This document shows, in pieces, positions 23,384 to 32,774 of a DNA stretch of 58,441 bases. Below the pieces are notes generated by a model that saw only the letters and a program-made list of their open reading frames with translations, searched no databases and was not told the origin of the DNA. The position numbers were made by a program, and so were the translations under genes. Source of the stretch: JAZKHT01 sp040385245 (GTDB taxonomy: Bacteria > Pseudomonadota > Alphaproteobacteria > Rhodobacterales > Rhodobacteraceae); assembly GCA_040385245.1 (NCBI GenBank), contig JAZKHT010000014.1, forward strand, positions 1 to 58,441, in the 5' to 3' direction. Each line of letters starts with the position of its first letter. Within the stretch, counting starts at the first letter, position 1.

Positions 23384-24037
23384 TCATGGAAACAGCATCC
23401 GGTCAAAGTCTGAAAAATCCAGAACCTGCAGGCGGCAATAATCCGCAAAGCTGGGGTTCGGGCATGTCGGGCCGATCCCGATGACATCGATGCCCGCCGC
23501 ATGGGCCGAGATTACCCCGGGCAAAGCGTCCTCAACAGCAAAGGCTTCGAACGGGTTAAGGTCCAGCAGGCGCAGGACTTCCAGATAGGGCAGCGGGTCC
23601 GGCTTGCCACGCGGCAGGTCTGCGCCCGACACGATTGTGCCGACACGATCTACCAGCCCAAGCTGAGTCAGCGCCGCGTGAATATGGCGGCGCGGGGATG
23701 ACGAGCAGACGGCAATGGCAAGCCCCGCTTCGGCAAGCCGGTTCACGGACTGCGCGGCCCCTGGGATGGGTTGACGCAAAAGTGGCAGCAGGACATCCGC
23801 CTCGGCGCCGATCTTGTTGGCAAGGTCTGAGCGGTGGGCGTCGGTCAGGTCATGTCCCAGCACCTCGGTCAAAAAGCCGCGCAGGCCCCGGCCGACGAAG
23901 GCGTCGTAGGTCGTTTGCGGAACCTCGACCCCAAGACGGCCCATGACACGACGCTTGGCCGCTTCCCAGGCGGGTTCGCTGTGAACAAGCGTTCCATCCA
24001 GATCAAAGATCGCGGCGCGGTATCGGGTCAGCTTCAC
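23384..24037 (-). CDS. HAD-superfamily phosphatase (beta-phosphoglucomutase/GPH-like)
   Basis: The 217-residue enzyme has the HAD motifs I (IFDLDGTLVHSE), II (CSSSPRRH), III (Lys in RGKPDPLPY) and IV (VEDALPG). The helical cap between motif I and II is the class seen in phosphoglycolate phosphatase and sugar-phosphate phosphatases. It starts with GTG 13 bases after the ABC ATPase gene and is the last gene of that operon, so it may dephosphorylate an imported phosphorylated compound. The substrate itself cannot be told. Confidence 0.88.
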   Translation of the reverse strand: MKLTRYRAAIFDLDGTLVHSEPAWEAAKRRVMGRLGVEVPQTTYDAFVGRGLRGFLTEVLGHDLTDAHRSDLANKIGAEADVLLPLLRQPIPGAAQSVNRLAEAGLAIAVCSSSPRRHIHAALTQLGLVDRVGTIVSGADLPRGKPDPLPYLEVLRLLDLNPFEAFAVEDALPGVISAHAAGIDVIGIGPTCPNPSFADYCRLQVLDFSDFDRMLFP

Positions 24038-24049
24038 GCGAGGAATTAC

Positions 24050-25132
24050 CTATGTCTGGTGATCGGCCGGGATCAGCACCGGGCCCGAGGCAGCAAAGGA
24101 AATGGTGACGGTGTCGCCCACCCGGAAGGGGGTCACCACATCGTCTAGCACCGCAAAAACCGTGCCGAAGGCGGCGGTCACAGTGTATTCCATCCGGCTG
24201 CCCACATAGGTGGCTTTGTCGATCACCGCCGCCACCCCATCGCCCATCCCCGCCACCAGCCGCATCCGCGACGGGCGCACGGCCAATTTTGCCGGGCCTT
24301 GGGGCAGGCCCCGTGACGGCAGGCGGTGGGTATAGTCGGCGATCCTGACGGTTGCCAAGTCTGCGTCCAGATCGATGATCTCCACCGGGATCAGGTTCGC
24401 CTCGCCAATGAAATCGGCAACGAAGGCATCAGCGGGGGCCTCGTACAAGTCGCGGGGGGTGCCCTTCTGGGCGATTGCGGCGTTGCGCATGACGACGATT
24501 TCGTCCGATACCGCCAAGGCCTCTTCTTGATCATGGGTGACGTAGACGACGGTCAGCCCAAGGTTTTGCTGAATCTCGCGGATCTCTTCGCGCACTTGGC
24601 GGCGCAGCTTGGCGTCAAGATTTGACAGGGGTTCATCGAACAGCAGCACCTGCGGCTCCAGCACCAGTGCGCGCGCCACGGCCACCCGCTGCTGCTGGCC
24701 ACCCGACAGTTCCGAAGGCAGCCGGTCACCATAGCCGGTCAGGCCCACAAGTCCCAGCCCGGCCAGCGCCTTTTCCTTGGTTTCAGCCTTGTCAAAGCCC
24801 GAAAATTTCAGCCCGTAGCTGACATTTTCCATCACCGTCATGTGCGGGAAAAGGGCGTAGCTTTGAAACACCATCGACACGTCCCGGTCGGTCGCAGGCA
24901 GTTTCGTCACGTCCTTGTCGCCAATGAAGATGCGGCCTGTTGTGGCCATTTCCAGCCCCGCGATCATCCGCAAGGTGGTGGTCTTGCCGCAGCCCGACGG
25001 CCCCAGCAGGGTGACCAGCGTTCCTGCCTTCACCTCAAGATCAATGTTGTCCACGGCGGTCACCTTCGTGCCATAGACCTTTGACACATTTTCAAACCGG
25101 ACCGAGGCGGCCTTGGCATTGATACCCGTCAT
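24050..25132 (-). CDS. ABC importer ATPase (FbpC/PotA type)
   Basis: The 360-residue protein has Walker A GPSGCGKTTTLRMIAG, Q-loop VFQSYALFPHMTVMENV, signature LSGGQQQRVAVARAL, Walker B VLLFDEPLSNLD and the H-loop YVTHDQEEAL. A TOBE-like C-terminal domain (~240-360, e.g. LAVRPSRMRLV) places it in the Fe3+/polyamine/sugar-phosphate importer class. Its start touches the permease stop (TGAATG). Confidence 0.93.
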   Translation of the reverse strand: MTGINAKAASVRFENVSKVYGTKVTAVDNIDLEVKAGTLVTLLGPSGCGKTTTLRMIAGLEMATTGRIFIGDKDVTKLPATDRDVSMVFQSYALFPHMTVMENVSYGLKFSGFDKAETKEKALAGLGLVGLTGYGDRLPSELSGGQQQRVAVARALVLEPQVLLFDEPLSNLDAKLRRQVREEIREIQQNLGLTVVYVTHDQEEALAVSDEIVVMRNAAIAQKGTPRDLYEAPADAFVADFIGEANLIPVEIIDLDADLATVRIADYTHRLPSRGLPQGPAKLAVRPSRMRLVAGMGDGVAAVIDKATYVGSRMEYTVTAAFGTVFAVLDDVVTPFRVGDTVTISFAASGPVLIPADHQT

Positions 25133-27343
25133 TCAGTGGCCTTCCCCATGGCTTGTGCGTCGGCCGATCTGAGTTCGCCCGACCAGCAATTGCAAAAGGC
25201 CCACGGCGGCCAGCATCACAAAGATCAGTGCGGTGGAATAGGCGATGGCCAGACCGTAGTCGTTATTCTCCACCCGACCGATGATGTAACTGGTGGACAT
25301 GTCGTAGCGGGCCGACACAAGGAAGATCACCGCAGAAATCGCCGTCATCGCGCGCACGAAACTGTAGACAAGTGCCGCCAGAATGGCCGGGCGTAACAAG
25401 GGCAGGATCACGGCCCGAAAGGTCTGCCACGAGTTCGCGCCCAGCGTCAGCGAGGATTCGTCCAGCGACTTGTCAAGCTGGCTCATCGAGGCGATGCCCG
25501 CCCGCACCCCCACCGGCATGTTGCGGAAGATGAAGCTGATCACAAGGATCAGGCCGGTTCCCGTGATCTCGATCGGGGGCACGTTGAAGGCCAGAATATA
25601 GGCCACGCCGATGACCGTGCCGGGAATGGCGAACGAAAGCATTGTCCCGAATTCGAACGCGCGTTTTCCGGCAAAGGTCTGGCGCGTCAAAAGATAGGCG
25701 GTGATCAGGCCGATGGCAGCGGTCAGGGGCGCGGCAACCGTCGCGATCATCATCGTGGTCCAGAAACTGTCCCAGGCCGATCCGGTCCAGCGCAGGCCAT
25801 CCTCGGCCCAGTCGATACGGAAGGCGGTAAGGTAGTGCTTGAAGGTCAGCGTGTCATCAACGCCCCACAATTGCACGACTGATCCATACAGGATCATTCC
25901 ATAGACAATGATGGTGAAGGCAGACCACAAGGCCACCACGGCATAAACCGGAATGGCCAGCCTGCGCGGCATCGGCGGATGTACCCCTGCGTCGCCCTTG
26001 CCGGTAACGGTGGTATAGCTTTTGCGGCCCAGCCAGAAGCGTTGCAGGTAGAAAGCCCCAAGAGTAAAGGCAAGCAAGACAACCGCAAGAATGGCAGCGC
26101 GGCTTTGGTCATATTGCGCGCCGACGATGGCGAAGAAGATCTCTGTCGACAGGACGTCGAAATTGCCGCCCAGAACCAGCGGGTTCCCGAAATCGGCCAT
26201 GCTTTCGATGAAACCCAGAAGAAAGGCATTCGCCAGACCGGGGCGCATCAAGGGCCAGCTGACGGTGCGAAAGGTCTGCCAACGGTTTGCCCGCAGGGTT
26301 TGCGCGGCCTCTTCCATGCTGGGGCTGACGCCTTCGACCACGCCGATCAGCACAAGGAATGCGATGGGCGTAAAGGCCAGAACCTGTGCGATCAAAACAC
26401 CCGGCATCCCGTAGATCCAGCGCGACGGCTCTATCCCCAGTGCTGCCGCGACGCCGGTGGTGACCGTGCCGGACAACCCGAACAAAAGAATGATCGCCAA
26501 CCCGATCACAAACGGCGGGGTGATGATCGGCAACACGGTCAGTGCCCGCAACAGGCGCTTGTGGCGAAACCCCGACCGCGTCAGGACCAGTGCGAAGGCC
26601 AGACCCAAAAGCGTGGTCAGCACCCCCACCACCACCGCCAGCACCAGCGAGTTCCACGCAACCCCACAACGGCCACCCGACAGGCAGCCAATACCCCAGA
26701 TCCTGCTGTCAAAAAACTTCGGGAAGAAGCCGACCACCGAATATCCGCCGTCGTCGGTCGCAAAGGCAGCCAACAGCATCTTGGCGATGGGAAAGAAGAC
26801 AAAGATGGTGACGACGGCAATCACCCCCCCGATGGCCGACGTCACAAAGACATCGCCGTTTATGGCACCGCGTGCGGCAACGCCTTGGGTGAACAGAAAC
26901 AGAAAGGCTGACGCGGTCACCATCGCGCCATAACCCATGCCGAATTGGCGGTCCTCCATTGGGCCGAAAAGGGCGGTCAGCCAATCGGCGTTGAATCCGC
27001 GCAACCCGATGCCCATGCCTTGCGCCACCAGCCAGCCAAAACCGAAAGCGCCCGACAGCACCAGCACCCAGGCGAAAAGCGGGTCGCCCTTGTTCCGCCC
27101 CAGCACCGCCAACGGCGCCGCCAGCGCAATCAGCATCGGTGCCAGCCACAGCTTTTGTCCCATGCCGATCAGCACGGCGGCGGGGGCGTAGTCATCATCC
27201 AGCGGCCAGCCATCCAGCAGCCATTCGAATGACCAGAACCCCTCCACCCCGTACCAGGGCAGAACGCAATAGCCGACCCACCCGGCAATGATCCAGAAGA
27301 TCAGAACCGGATGGTTCGTCTTTTCAAGGCTGACGGTGCGCAA
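25133..27343 (-). CDS. ABC importer permease, two fused halves (AfuB/FbpB type)
   Basis: This 736-residue membrane protein contains two permease domains in one chain. Each has the EAA loop: EEAAQTLRANRWQTFRTVSWPLMRPG in the first half and DESSLTLGANSWQTFRAVILPLLRP in the second. Extra N-terminal helices (~residues 1-200) lengthen it beyond most FbpB proteins. The start is a TTG seven bases after the SBP stop with no strong ribosome site, so the exact start is open. A fused permease of this size with a HAD phosphatase gene downstream resembles AfuABC hexose-phosphate importers as much as iron importers. Confidence 0.9.
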   Translation of the reverse strand: MRTVSLEKTNHPVLIFWIIAGWVGYCVLPWYGVEGFWSFEWLLDGWPLDDDYAPAAVLIGMGQKLWLAPMLIALAAPLAVLGRNKGDPLFAWVLVLSGAFGFGWLVAQGMGIGLRGFNADWLTALFGPMEDRQFGMGYGAMVTASAFLFLFTQGVAARGAINGDVFVTSAIGGVIAVVTIFVFFPIAKMLLAAFATDDGGYSVVGFFPKFFDSRIWGIGCLSGGRCGVAWNSLVLAVVVGVLTTLLGLAFALVLTRSGFRHKRLLRALTVLPIITPPFVIGLAIILLFGLSGTVTTGVAAALGIEPSRWIYGMPGVLIAQVLAFTPIAFLVLIGVVEGVSPSMEEAAQTLRANRWQTFRTVSWPLMRPGLANAFLLGFIESMADFGNPLVLGGNFDVLSTEIFFAIVGAQYDQSRAAILAVVLLAFTLGAFYLQRFWLGRKSYTTVTGKGDAGVHPPMPRRLAIPVYAVVALWSAFTIIVYGMILYGSVVQLWGVDDTLTFKHYLTAFRIDWAEDGLRWTGSAWDSFWTTMMIATVAAPLTAAIGLITAYLLTRQTFAGKRAFEFGTMLSFAIPGTVIGVAYILAFNVPPIEITGTGLILVISFIFRNMPVGVRAGIASMSQLDKSLDESSLTLGANSWQTFRAVILPLLRPAILAALVYSFVRAMTAISAVIFLVSARYDMSTSYIIGRVENNDYGLAIAYSTALIFVMLAAVGLLQLLVGRTQIGRRTSHGEGH

Positions 27344-27349
27344 ACGGGT

Positions 27350-28369
27350 TTACTGCGGCAGGGTCGACACGTCGGTGTCCCACTTGGACAACAGGCGCTT
27401 ACGTTCATCGCTGGAACCGTACTTCTTGAAGTCGTAGTCGATCAGTTTCAGCGTCGCCAGATCGGGTGCCTTGTCAGATTTCGCCGCACCCACGTTCGAC
27501 ATCACCTGGAAGGCATTGACCTGCAATGCCAGATCCTGTGCCTCTTTGGTCAACGCCCAGTCGTAGAACTGCTTGGCCTCGTCCATGTTGCGCGCACCCT
27601 TGATGATCGACATCGACCCGATCTCGTAGCCCGTACCCTCGCACGGGGCGACGGTCACGATCGGAAAGCGTGCCACGGTGGTGGCCACCGCGTCGTGCAT
27701 GAAGACAATGCCGATCAGCGTCTCGCCCTGACCTGCGGCCTTGATCGGGGCCGAACCGGATTTGGTGTATTGGTTGATGTTGGCATGCAGCCGCTTCATA
27801 TAGTCAAAGCCGCCCTCTTCCCCGAACATCTGCACCATCGAGGCCAGCGTGGTATAGGCCGTGCCCGAGGAATTCGGGTTCGCCATCTGCACCATGCCCT
27901 TGTATTCCGGCTTCGTCAGGTCTTCCCAGCAGGCAGGGGCAGGCAGGCCTGCCTTGGCCAGCATGTCGGAATTGTAGCCGAAACCCAGCGCGCCGGAATA
28001 GATGCCGATGGTCTTGTCGCCGGCGCTTTCCGCTTGGGCGATGGCCCAAGGGTGCAACTGGTCGCGCATCGGGCTGACGTAGGGTTCTGTTAGGTCTTCT
28101 TCGGCGGCCTGCAGATGGGGGTCGCCCGTACCGCCCCACCAGACGTCGCCCTTGGGGTTGCTTGCTTCGGCCTGAACCTGGGCAAAAGTCTCGCCCGAAG
28201 ACTTGCGGGTCATCGCCACATCGATTCCGGTCGCCTCTTCAAAGCTTTTCTCCATGATCTGGCACCACTCTTCTTGTGCCGAGCAGTAGAGGTTCAGATC
28301 GGCCAGCGCGGCCGTACCGGACAGGGCAGTTGCGGACGCCAAAGCAGCGGCCAGAGCGCGTTTTGTCAT
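27350..28369 (-). CDS. ABC importer solute-binding protein (AfuA/FbpA-like)
   Basis: The 339-residue periplasmic protein, from MTKRALAAAL with GGGAGGAA upstream, has a signal peptide ending around GTAALA. The mature chain starts DLNLYCSAQEEWCQIMEKSFEEATG, the fold and opening of the type-2 binding proteins that carry Fe3+, hexose phosphate or 2-aminoethylphosphonate. Iron-binding paired tyrosines are not obvious; the pocket string WWGGTGDPHLQA and SGSAPIKAAGQGE suggest binding of an anionic organic or phosphate group. It is first in the SBP-permease-ATPase-HAD operon. Confidence 0.9.
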   Translation of the reverse strand: MTKRALAAALASATALSGTAALADLNLYCSAQEEWCQIMEKSFEEATGIDVAMTRKSSGETFAQVQAEASNPKGDVWWGGTGDPHLQAAEEDLTEPYVSPMRDQLHPWAIAQAESAGDKTIGIYSGALGFGYNSDMLAKAGLPAPACWEDLTKPEYKGMVQMANPNSSGTAYTTLASMVQMFGEEGGFDYMKRLHANINQYTKSGSAPIKAAGQGETLIGIVFMHDAVATTVARFPIVTVAPCEGTGYEIGSMSIIKGARNMDEAKQFYDWALTKEAQDLALQVNAFQVMSNVGAAKSDKAPDLATLKLIDYDFKKYGSSDERKRLLSKWDTDVSTLPQ

Positions 28370-28457
28370 GGTGTTCCTCCCAGAACGATATGTCGGGTCA
28401 TGTGCCACTTGAACGGGGCATCTTCGTTCACGTCTTGATGCTAGCCCCATTACTCCA

Positions 28458-28468
28458 ATTGTGACAAT
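28458..28468. promoter_or_regulatory. Palindrome upstream of ABC importer operon
   Basis: ATTGT-G-ACAAT is an 11-bp perfect palindrome 89 bases before the binding-protein start and could be a regulator site of that operon. The region 28370-28639 otherwise holds no gene. Confidence 0.4.
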
Positions 28469-28639
28469 CCGTTTTCGGCCCGGTCACCTATTGCCGCCCC
28501 AAGGCAATTCGGGGATGGGGCGCTGAAATTCGTGCTGATCGGCGGAGCGGGCAGTGAAAAAACCGTTTTGCTATTCCGCCGGGCGATCAGGCGACAGCGC
28601 ATCACCATGGCAACGATCGCACCAGCTGACCAGGCCACA

Positions 28640-29344
28640 TCAGGTCTTTGCGATGGCGGCGGGTATCTCTGATGCGGCAACGCCCAGATACATCTTGATC
28701 GCCACTTGCGCGGATCTGTCATGGTCAATCTGCCCCGGCAGGCCATAGACGTGTTCCCGGATGCCCTGATAGAAAATCGCCCCATGCATCAGCCAGACAA
28801 GGTCCAATTCTTCGGGCGTGACCGGGGTGTCCGTGGGCAGGCCAAGATTGGCCCGTGCTTCGATGCAGATCGGCACCAGCAGGTTGCTGATCACCCGGTT
28901 TATATAGCGCGTGTTGATGTCCAGCCCCTTGAGTCCCGCGAAAAAGAAGATGCGCATCCATGTGCGGTTAAAGATCGTGTGGGCATAATCCCGGTAGAAT
29001 TCGGTCAGGCGCTGTTGCAGGGGCAGACTGCGGTCAACCAGCCGTATCGTCCAGTCATCTTTCCATTGCGACACATAGACGGCGTTATAAACTTCGTTGA
29101 TCAAATCTTCTTTCGACGGAAAGTAACGATAGATCAGAGGTTGCGTGATCCCGATGCGCTGGGCAAGCGCGCGGGTGCCGCCGTCGAACCCTTCTTCTGA
29201 AAAGAACTCGATTGCGCGCGTCAAAAGCTCTGTCTTGCGGGCTTCGGGTGGCATGCGGACGCTGCGGCGGCCCTTTTCGGTCTGCCCGGCAGATGGATCA
29301 TCTTGCTGGTCGTCGAACGGGTTTTCCAAGGATTGTCCTGCCAT
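28640..29344 (-). CDS. TetR-family regulator, probable controller of the catabolic island
   Basis: The 234-residue protein has a polar N-terminal extension (~35 residues) and then a TetR helix-turn-helix: RKTELLTRAIEFFSEEGFDGGTRALAQRIGITQPLIYRYFPSKEDLINEVY. The C-terminal half is a ligand-binding helical domain rich in aromatics (WMRIFFFAGLKG). It is divergent from the cyclase gene, with operator TTTATCACATGATAAA 127 bases upstream of its start. The same operator type recurs before three further operons at 31.7, 46.8 and 51.4 kb, making this the likely regulator; the ligand is unknown. Confidence 0.9.
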   Translation of the reverse strand: MAGQSLENPFDDQQDDPSAGQTEKGRRSVRMPPEARKTELLTRAIEFFSEEGFDGGTRALAQRIGITQPLIYRYFPSKEDLINEVYNAVYVSQWKDDWTIRLVDRSLPLQQRLTEFYRDYAHTIFNRTWMRIFFFAGLKGLDINTRYINRVISNLLVPICIEARANLGLPTDTPVTPEELDLVWLMHGAIFYQGIREHVYGLPGQIDHDRSAQVAIKMYLGVAASEIPAAIAKT

Positions 29345-29470
29345 TGTTCCGGCATCAGTCTAGCAGCGCGTTGCTGCGACGTTCAATCCATCAGGCATCC
29401 GGTCCCGCTTGGCGCGCAATCAGCGCGCCAGACCTTCTTTTGCTTGCGTGCAGGCGCGTGCGGTGCTTTC

Positions 29471-29486
29471 TTTATCACATGATAAA
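29471..29486. promoter_or_regulatory. Island operator A
   Basis: TTTATCACATGATAAA (arms TTTATCA and TGATAAA) lies 41 bases before the cyclase gene and upstream of the divergent TetR gene. It matches three other sites in the island (31736, 46772, 51387). It is probably the TetR-family operator. Confidence 0.75.
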
Positions 29487-29527
29487 TATCGGCCCAATGC
29501 GCCGAAGTCCAAGTCTGGGAGGATCGC

Positions 29528-30484
29528 ATGGATATCAAGGTGAACCGCGCGGCGATTTACGCCGCTGCAATAGAGCTTTCGAACTGGGGCCGTTGGGGGC
29601 CCGATGATCAGATCGGAACGCTGAACCTTGTGACGCCAGATGATGTGGCCGACGCGGCCAAGCTGATCAAGCGGGGCAAGACTTTTGCCCTTGGCCTGCC
29701 GCTGACCGAAAAAATCCAGTCGGGTTTGTTCGGGGGGCGCTGGAACCCGATCCACCAGATGTTGGCGACGGGCACTGATGCGGCGGCGGGGGTGCAGGAC
29801 ATCGGCCCCGCCTATCTGCGGTATGCCGATGACGCGATCAACCTGCCGATGCAATGTTCCACCCAGTGGGACGCGCTGGCCCACATCTTTCTGGATGACA
29901 AGATGTACAACGGCTATTCCGCGACGCTGGTCGATGTGAAGGGTGCCAAGAAGAACGGCATCGAACACACCAAGGACAAGATGGTCGGGCGCGGCGTTCT
30001 GCTGGATGTGGCGCGCTGGAAGGGGCTTGACGCCTTGCCTGACGGCTATGGCATCACCAACGACGATCTTGACGGAACAGCAGCGGCGCAGGGCGTCGAA
30101 ATTCGCCGGGGCGATTTCGTCATCGTGCGCACGGGCCAGCAAGAAGCCTGCCTGAAACGCGGCGATTGGGCGGGATATGCGGGCGGCGATGCGCCGGGTC
30201 TGTCGTTCGAGACTGCCTATTGGATCAGGCAGCACGACATTGCCGCGATCTGCGCCGACACCTGGGGATGCGAAGTGCGCCCGAACGAGACAGACGAGGC
30301 GAACCAGCCCTGGCATTGGGTGGTGATCCCCGCCATCGGGATTACGATGGGCGAGATATTCTATCTAAAGGACCTGGCCGAAGACTGTGCGGCGGATGGG
30401 GTTTACGAGTTTTTCTTTTGCGCCCCGCCAATGAACCTGCCCGGCGGATGCGGATCACCGATCAACCCGCAGGCAATCAAGTAG
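29528..30484 (+). CDS. Cyclase-family (kynurenine formamidase-like) hydrolase
   Basis: The 318-residue protein belongs to the metal-dependent cyclase family that hydrolyses N-formyl or ring amide bonds, including isatin hydrolase. It shows WGRWGPDDQIGTLNLVTPDDV near the start, the usual opening, and the metal-binding core around CSTQWDALAHIF, where the common HxGTHxDxPxH has the form STQWDALAH seen in a known subgroup. IEIRRGDFVIVRTGQ (here VEIRRGDFV) follows. A GGGAGGATCGC ribosome site precedes the ATG. It is convergent with the FAD monooxygenase gene (8-base overlap). Confidence 0.85.
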   Translation: MDIKVNRAAIYAAAIELSNWGRWGPDDQIGTLNLVTPDDVADAAKLIKRGKTFALGLPLTEKIQSGLFGGRWNPIHQMLATGTDAAAGVQDIGPAYLRYADDAINLPMQCSTQWDALAHIFLDDKMYNGYSATLVDVKGAKKNGIEHTKDKMVGRGVLLDVARWKGLDALPDGYGITNDDLDGTAAAQGVEIRRGDFVIVRTGQQEACLKRGDWAGYAGGDAPGLSFETAYWIRQHDIAAICADTWGCEVRPNETDEANQPWHWVVIPAIGITMGEIFYLKDLAEDCAADGVYEFFFCAPPMNLPGGCGSPINPQAIK

Positions 30485-31691
30485 CAGATCGGTCCAACAG
30501 GGCGGCGGGCACCACCGCCGTCTCTGCCATGATGGTGGCAAGGTTGGGATTAGATCGCCCGTCAGGATTGTCCGTCGCGCCTTTGGCAAAGATATAGCCG
30601 CCCAGCCGCTGTGCCGTTTCATAGGCGATGCGGCTGGCGGCGACCCGTTCATCGGAATACCGGGCCAGTGCGTCCGGCACCGGGCCGCCTGCCAAAGCCC
30701 GCGCCAACGCCTCGGCGTCGCCTGCGGCTTTGGTCACGCCCATCCCGACATGGGGACGCGCCACGCAGGCGGCATCGCCCGCAAGCGCCACCCGGCCATC
30801 GCCAAAGGAGGGCGACAGGTGGTCGTAGATCGGGGTGAAGAACGGGCGCTCCGACCGGGCCAGCACCTGAAGAAACGGGGTTGGCAGGTGGGCACGGGCA
30901 AAGTCCTGCATCTGCGCAAGCACCGCCTCCCGCACCAGGGGCGGCGGGATCGTGATCTGATGCCGAAGGCCAGTCGCATCTGTCAGCATGTCGGCCAGAT
31001 CGTCGGGCGCAACGGGCGAATACCAGACAAAGTTATAGCGACGGTGTCCCGGCCGCAGGTCATTGCCCGGCCCTGCGATCGGATATCCGATGATCTGCGT
31101 TCCGTTTGGCAGAAAGAAACCGAACGCGTCAAAGACACGCCTTCGCACCCAATCGGGCAAATCGGCCTCGTGTGCCAGCGCCCGCCAGACCACATAGCCG
31201 GAATAGCGGGGTTGCACCGTCGGATGCATCTGCCCGCGCACTGCTGACCGAAAGCCATCGGCACCAACCAGCAGGTCGGCACCCTCTGTCGTGCCATCTT
31301 CCAGATGAAGAGTCACCTGATCGTCGTCTTGCACATAGTGCGAAATGGCCTTGTTCAGCCGGTAACTTCCCTCTGGCATAAGCGCCCGAAGCAGGGAATG
31401 CACCCGGTCCCACGATGTGACGATCTGGGGCAGGGGCAGCGTTGCCACCCTGTCACCCGTCAGGTCGAATGCGACCCGTGCGGTGACATGCACACCCAGA
31501 TCATCGGTTGCAGCCCCAGCCAGCCGGATCAATGTGTTCAGCACATCGTGGGTCACGATACCCGCGCCACGCCCCGAAAGTTCGGTCCGGGACCGTTCCA
31601 GAACGATTGCTTCCCACCCGGCATGGCGCAACATTGCAGCGCAAAACAGACCCCCGATCGAGCCTCCACAGATCAGGGCGCGCCGGGTCAT
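30477..31691 (-). CDS. FAD-dependent aromatic-ring monooxygenase
   Basis: The 404-residue enzyme has the Rossmann FAD site ICGGSIGGLFCAAML, the second acidic turn LERS, LVGADGFRSAVR and the GD motif GDAACVARPHVGMGVTKAAGDAEALA. It resembles class A hydroxylases such as 2,6-dihydroxypyridine 3-hydroxylase and 6-hydroxynicotinate-type enzymes. NAD(P)H and O2 use is expected. It is divergent from the cupin gene, with operator B between them. Position in the island suggests ring hydroxylation; the true substrate is inference. Confidence 0.88.
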   Translation of the reverse strand: MTRRALICGGSIGGLFCAAMLRHAGWEAIVLERSRTELSGRGAGIVTHDVLNTLIRLAGAATDDLGVHVTARVAFDLTGDRVATLPLPQIVTSWDRVHSLLRALMPEGSYRLNKAISHYVQDDDQVTLHLEDGTTEGADLLVGADGFRSAVRGQMHPTVQPRYSGYVVWRALAHEADLPDWVRRRVFDAFGFFLPNGTQIIGYPIAGPGNDLRPGHRRYNFVWYSPVAPDDLADMLTDATGLRHQITIPPPLVREAVLAQMQDFARAHLPTPFLQVLARSERPFFTPIYDHLSPSFGDGRVALAGDAACVARPHVGMGVTKAAGDAEALARALAGGPVPDALARYSDERVAASRIAYETAQRLGGYIFAKGATDNPDGRSNPNLATIMAETAVVPAALLDRSAT

Positions 31692-31735
31692 GCTGTCTCC
31701 TGTCGTTTTGTGAACCGGGGTGTAGCCTCGCGTTA

Positions 31736-31751
31736 TTTATCAGTATATAAA
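31736..31751. promoter_or_regulatory. Island operator B
   Basis: TTTATCAGTATATAAA lies between the divergent FAD-monooxygenase and cupin genes (44 and 32 bases from their starts). Wider arms GTTATTTAT (31732-31740) and ATAAATAAC (31747-31755) are perfectly symmetrical. Confidence 0.7.
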
Positions 31752-31783
31752 TAACTGGATGCAAGCGACAAGAAAGCACCGCC

Positions 31784-32191
31784 ATGCCGGATCATCCTAA
31801 CCCGCCCGATTGGTCCGATGCGCTGCGCGACGAACTGGCTAAGGCTGGGCGCAACGGACAAGTCGGCAGCACACTGGTGAATGAGACGGACCTGTATCGG
31901 ATCTGGCTGATATCCATCGAACCGGGACAAAGGTTGCAGTTTCACACCCATGTGCTGAACTATTTCTGGGTCGCGACCTCGGCAGGACGGGCGCGGTCGC
32001 GCTATGCGGACGGGCGCGTTGCGGAAATGGACTACAGGCCGGGGCAGACACAGCACATGGAATTTGCGGCGGGGGAGGCCATGACGCACGATCTGGAAAA
32101 CATCGGGAAAACGGTCCTGACGTTCACCACCGTCGAAGACAAGCGAAGTGCCAACCGTCCGTTGCCGCTTCAGACCCTTGCCAGCGCGTGA
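31784..32191 (+). CDS. Cupin-domain protein
   Basis: The 135-residue protein is a single cupin: ISIEPGQRLQFHTHVLNYFWV gives the first motif (HxH) and the second follows in PGQTQHMEFAAGEAMTHDLEN. Metal-binding His residues are therefore present. Small cupins in catabolic clusters serve as isomerases, dioxygenases or sensors; no choice can be made. It shares operator B with the monooxygenase gene and runs 22 bases into the convergent flavin reductase gene. Confidence 0.85.
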   Translation: MPDHPNPPDWSDALRDELAKAGRNGQVGSTLVNETDLYRIWLISIEPGQRLQFHTHVLNYFWVATSAGRARSRYADGRVAEMDYRPGQTQHMEFAAGEAMTHDLENIGKTVLTFTTVEDKRSANRPLPLQTLASA

Positions 32192-32694
32192 AACGATCCG
32201 CGCTGAAACACCAAGGGCGCAGCGTCACCCCGGCCCAAAGCCACCACTTCGCCCAGCATGATCTCGTGGTCACCGCCGGGATAACGCGCGGCCACACGGC
32301 ATTCGATATGCGCCAGTGCTCCGGCAATCAGGGGCAGGCCGGTGGTCCCGGTTTCCATGGCGATTCCCGCGAATTTGTCATCCGATGGGCGCGCGAATTG
32401 CAGGGCGATATCGCGCTGATCGGACCCGAGCACATTGACTGCGAACAGATCATGTTCGCGGAAATGCACCAGACTGGGCGCCCTGAGCGCAAGGCTCCAC
32501 AAGATCAGGGGCGGGTCCATCGATACAGTATTGAACGAACTTGCCGTCACACCCAGCCGGAACCCGTCGTTCCGCCCAAGCGTGATCACTGTAACACCGG
32601 TCGGAAACGCACCCATCACATCCCTGTACGTGGTGGGATTGCACGGCTGCAAATCAGTCGTCACATGTGCGGCATACGGGTTCAAAGCGTTCAT
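32170..32694 (-). CDS. Flavin reductase (HpaC/RutF-like)
   Basis: The protein is 174 residues from MNALNPY and carries the flavin reductase fold: DVMGAFPTGVTVITL, LGVTASSFNTVSMDPPLILWSL and FAVNVLGSDQRDIALQFARP. Such enzymes supply reduced FMN to a partner monooxygenase, here most likely the luciferase-like protein encoded ~1.1 kb away. An upstream TTG (32721) gives a longer N-terminus. It is divergent from the LysR gene, whose probable binding site lies 80 bases upstream. Confidence 0.88.
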   Translation of the reverse strand: MNALNPYAAHVTTDLQPCNPTTYRDVMGAFPTGVTVITLGRNDGFRLGVTASSFNTVSMDPPLILWSLALRAPSLVHFREHDLFAVNVLGSDQRDIALQFARPSDDKFAGIAMETGTTGLPLIAGALAHIECRVAARYPGGDHEIMLGEVVALGRGDAAPLVFQRGSFHALARV

Positions 32695-32774
32695 CGGCGG
32701 TCCAGATCTGATCGGGTCCAAAGCAGGATAGTTGACATCTGCCTGTCACAACTAACAATAAGAAATCCTCATCG

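Noticed and set aside
24050..28369. Firm call of an iron(III) importer
   Set aside because: Fused permease and ATPase type fit, but iron-ligand tyrosines are not evident and a phosphatase gene is in the operon, so the substrate is left open.
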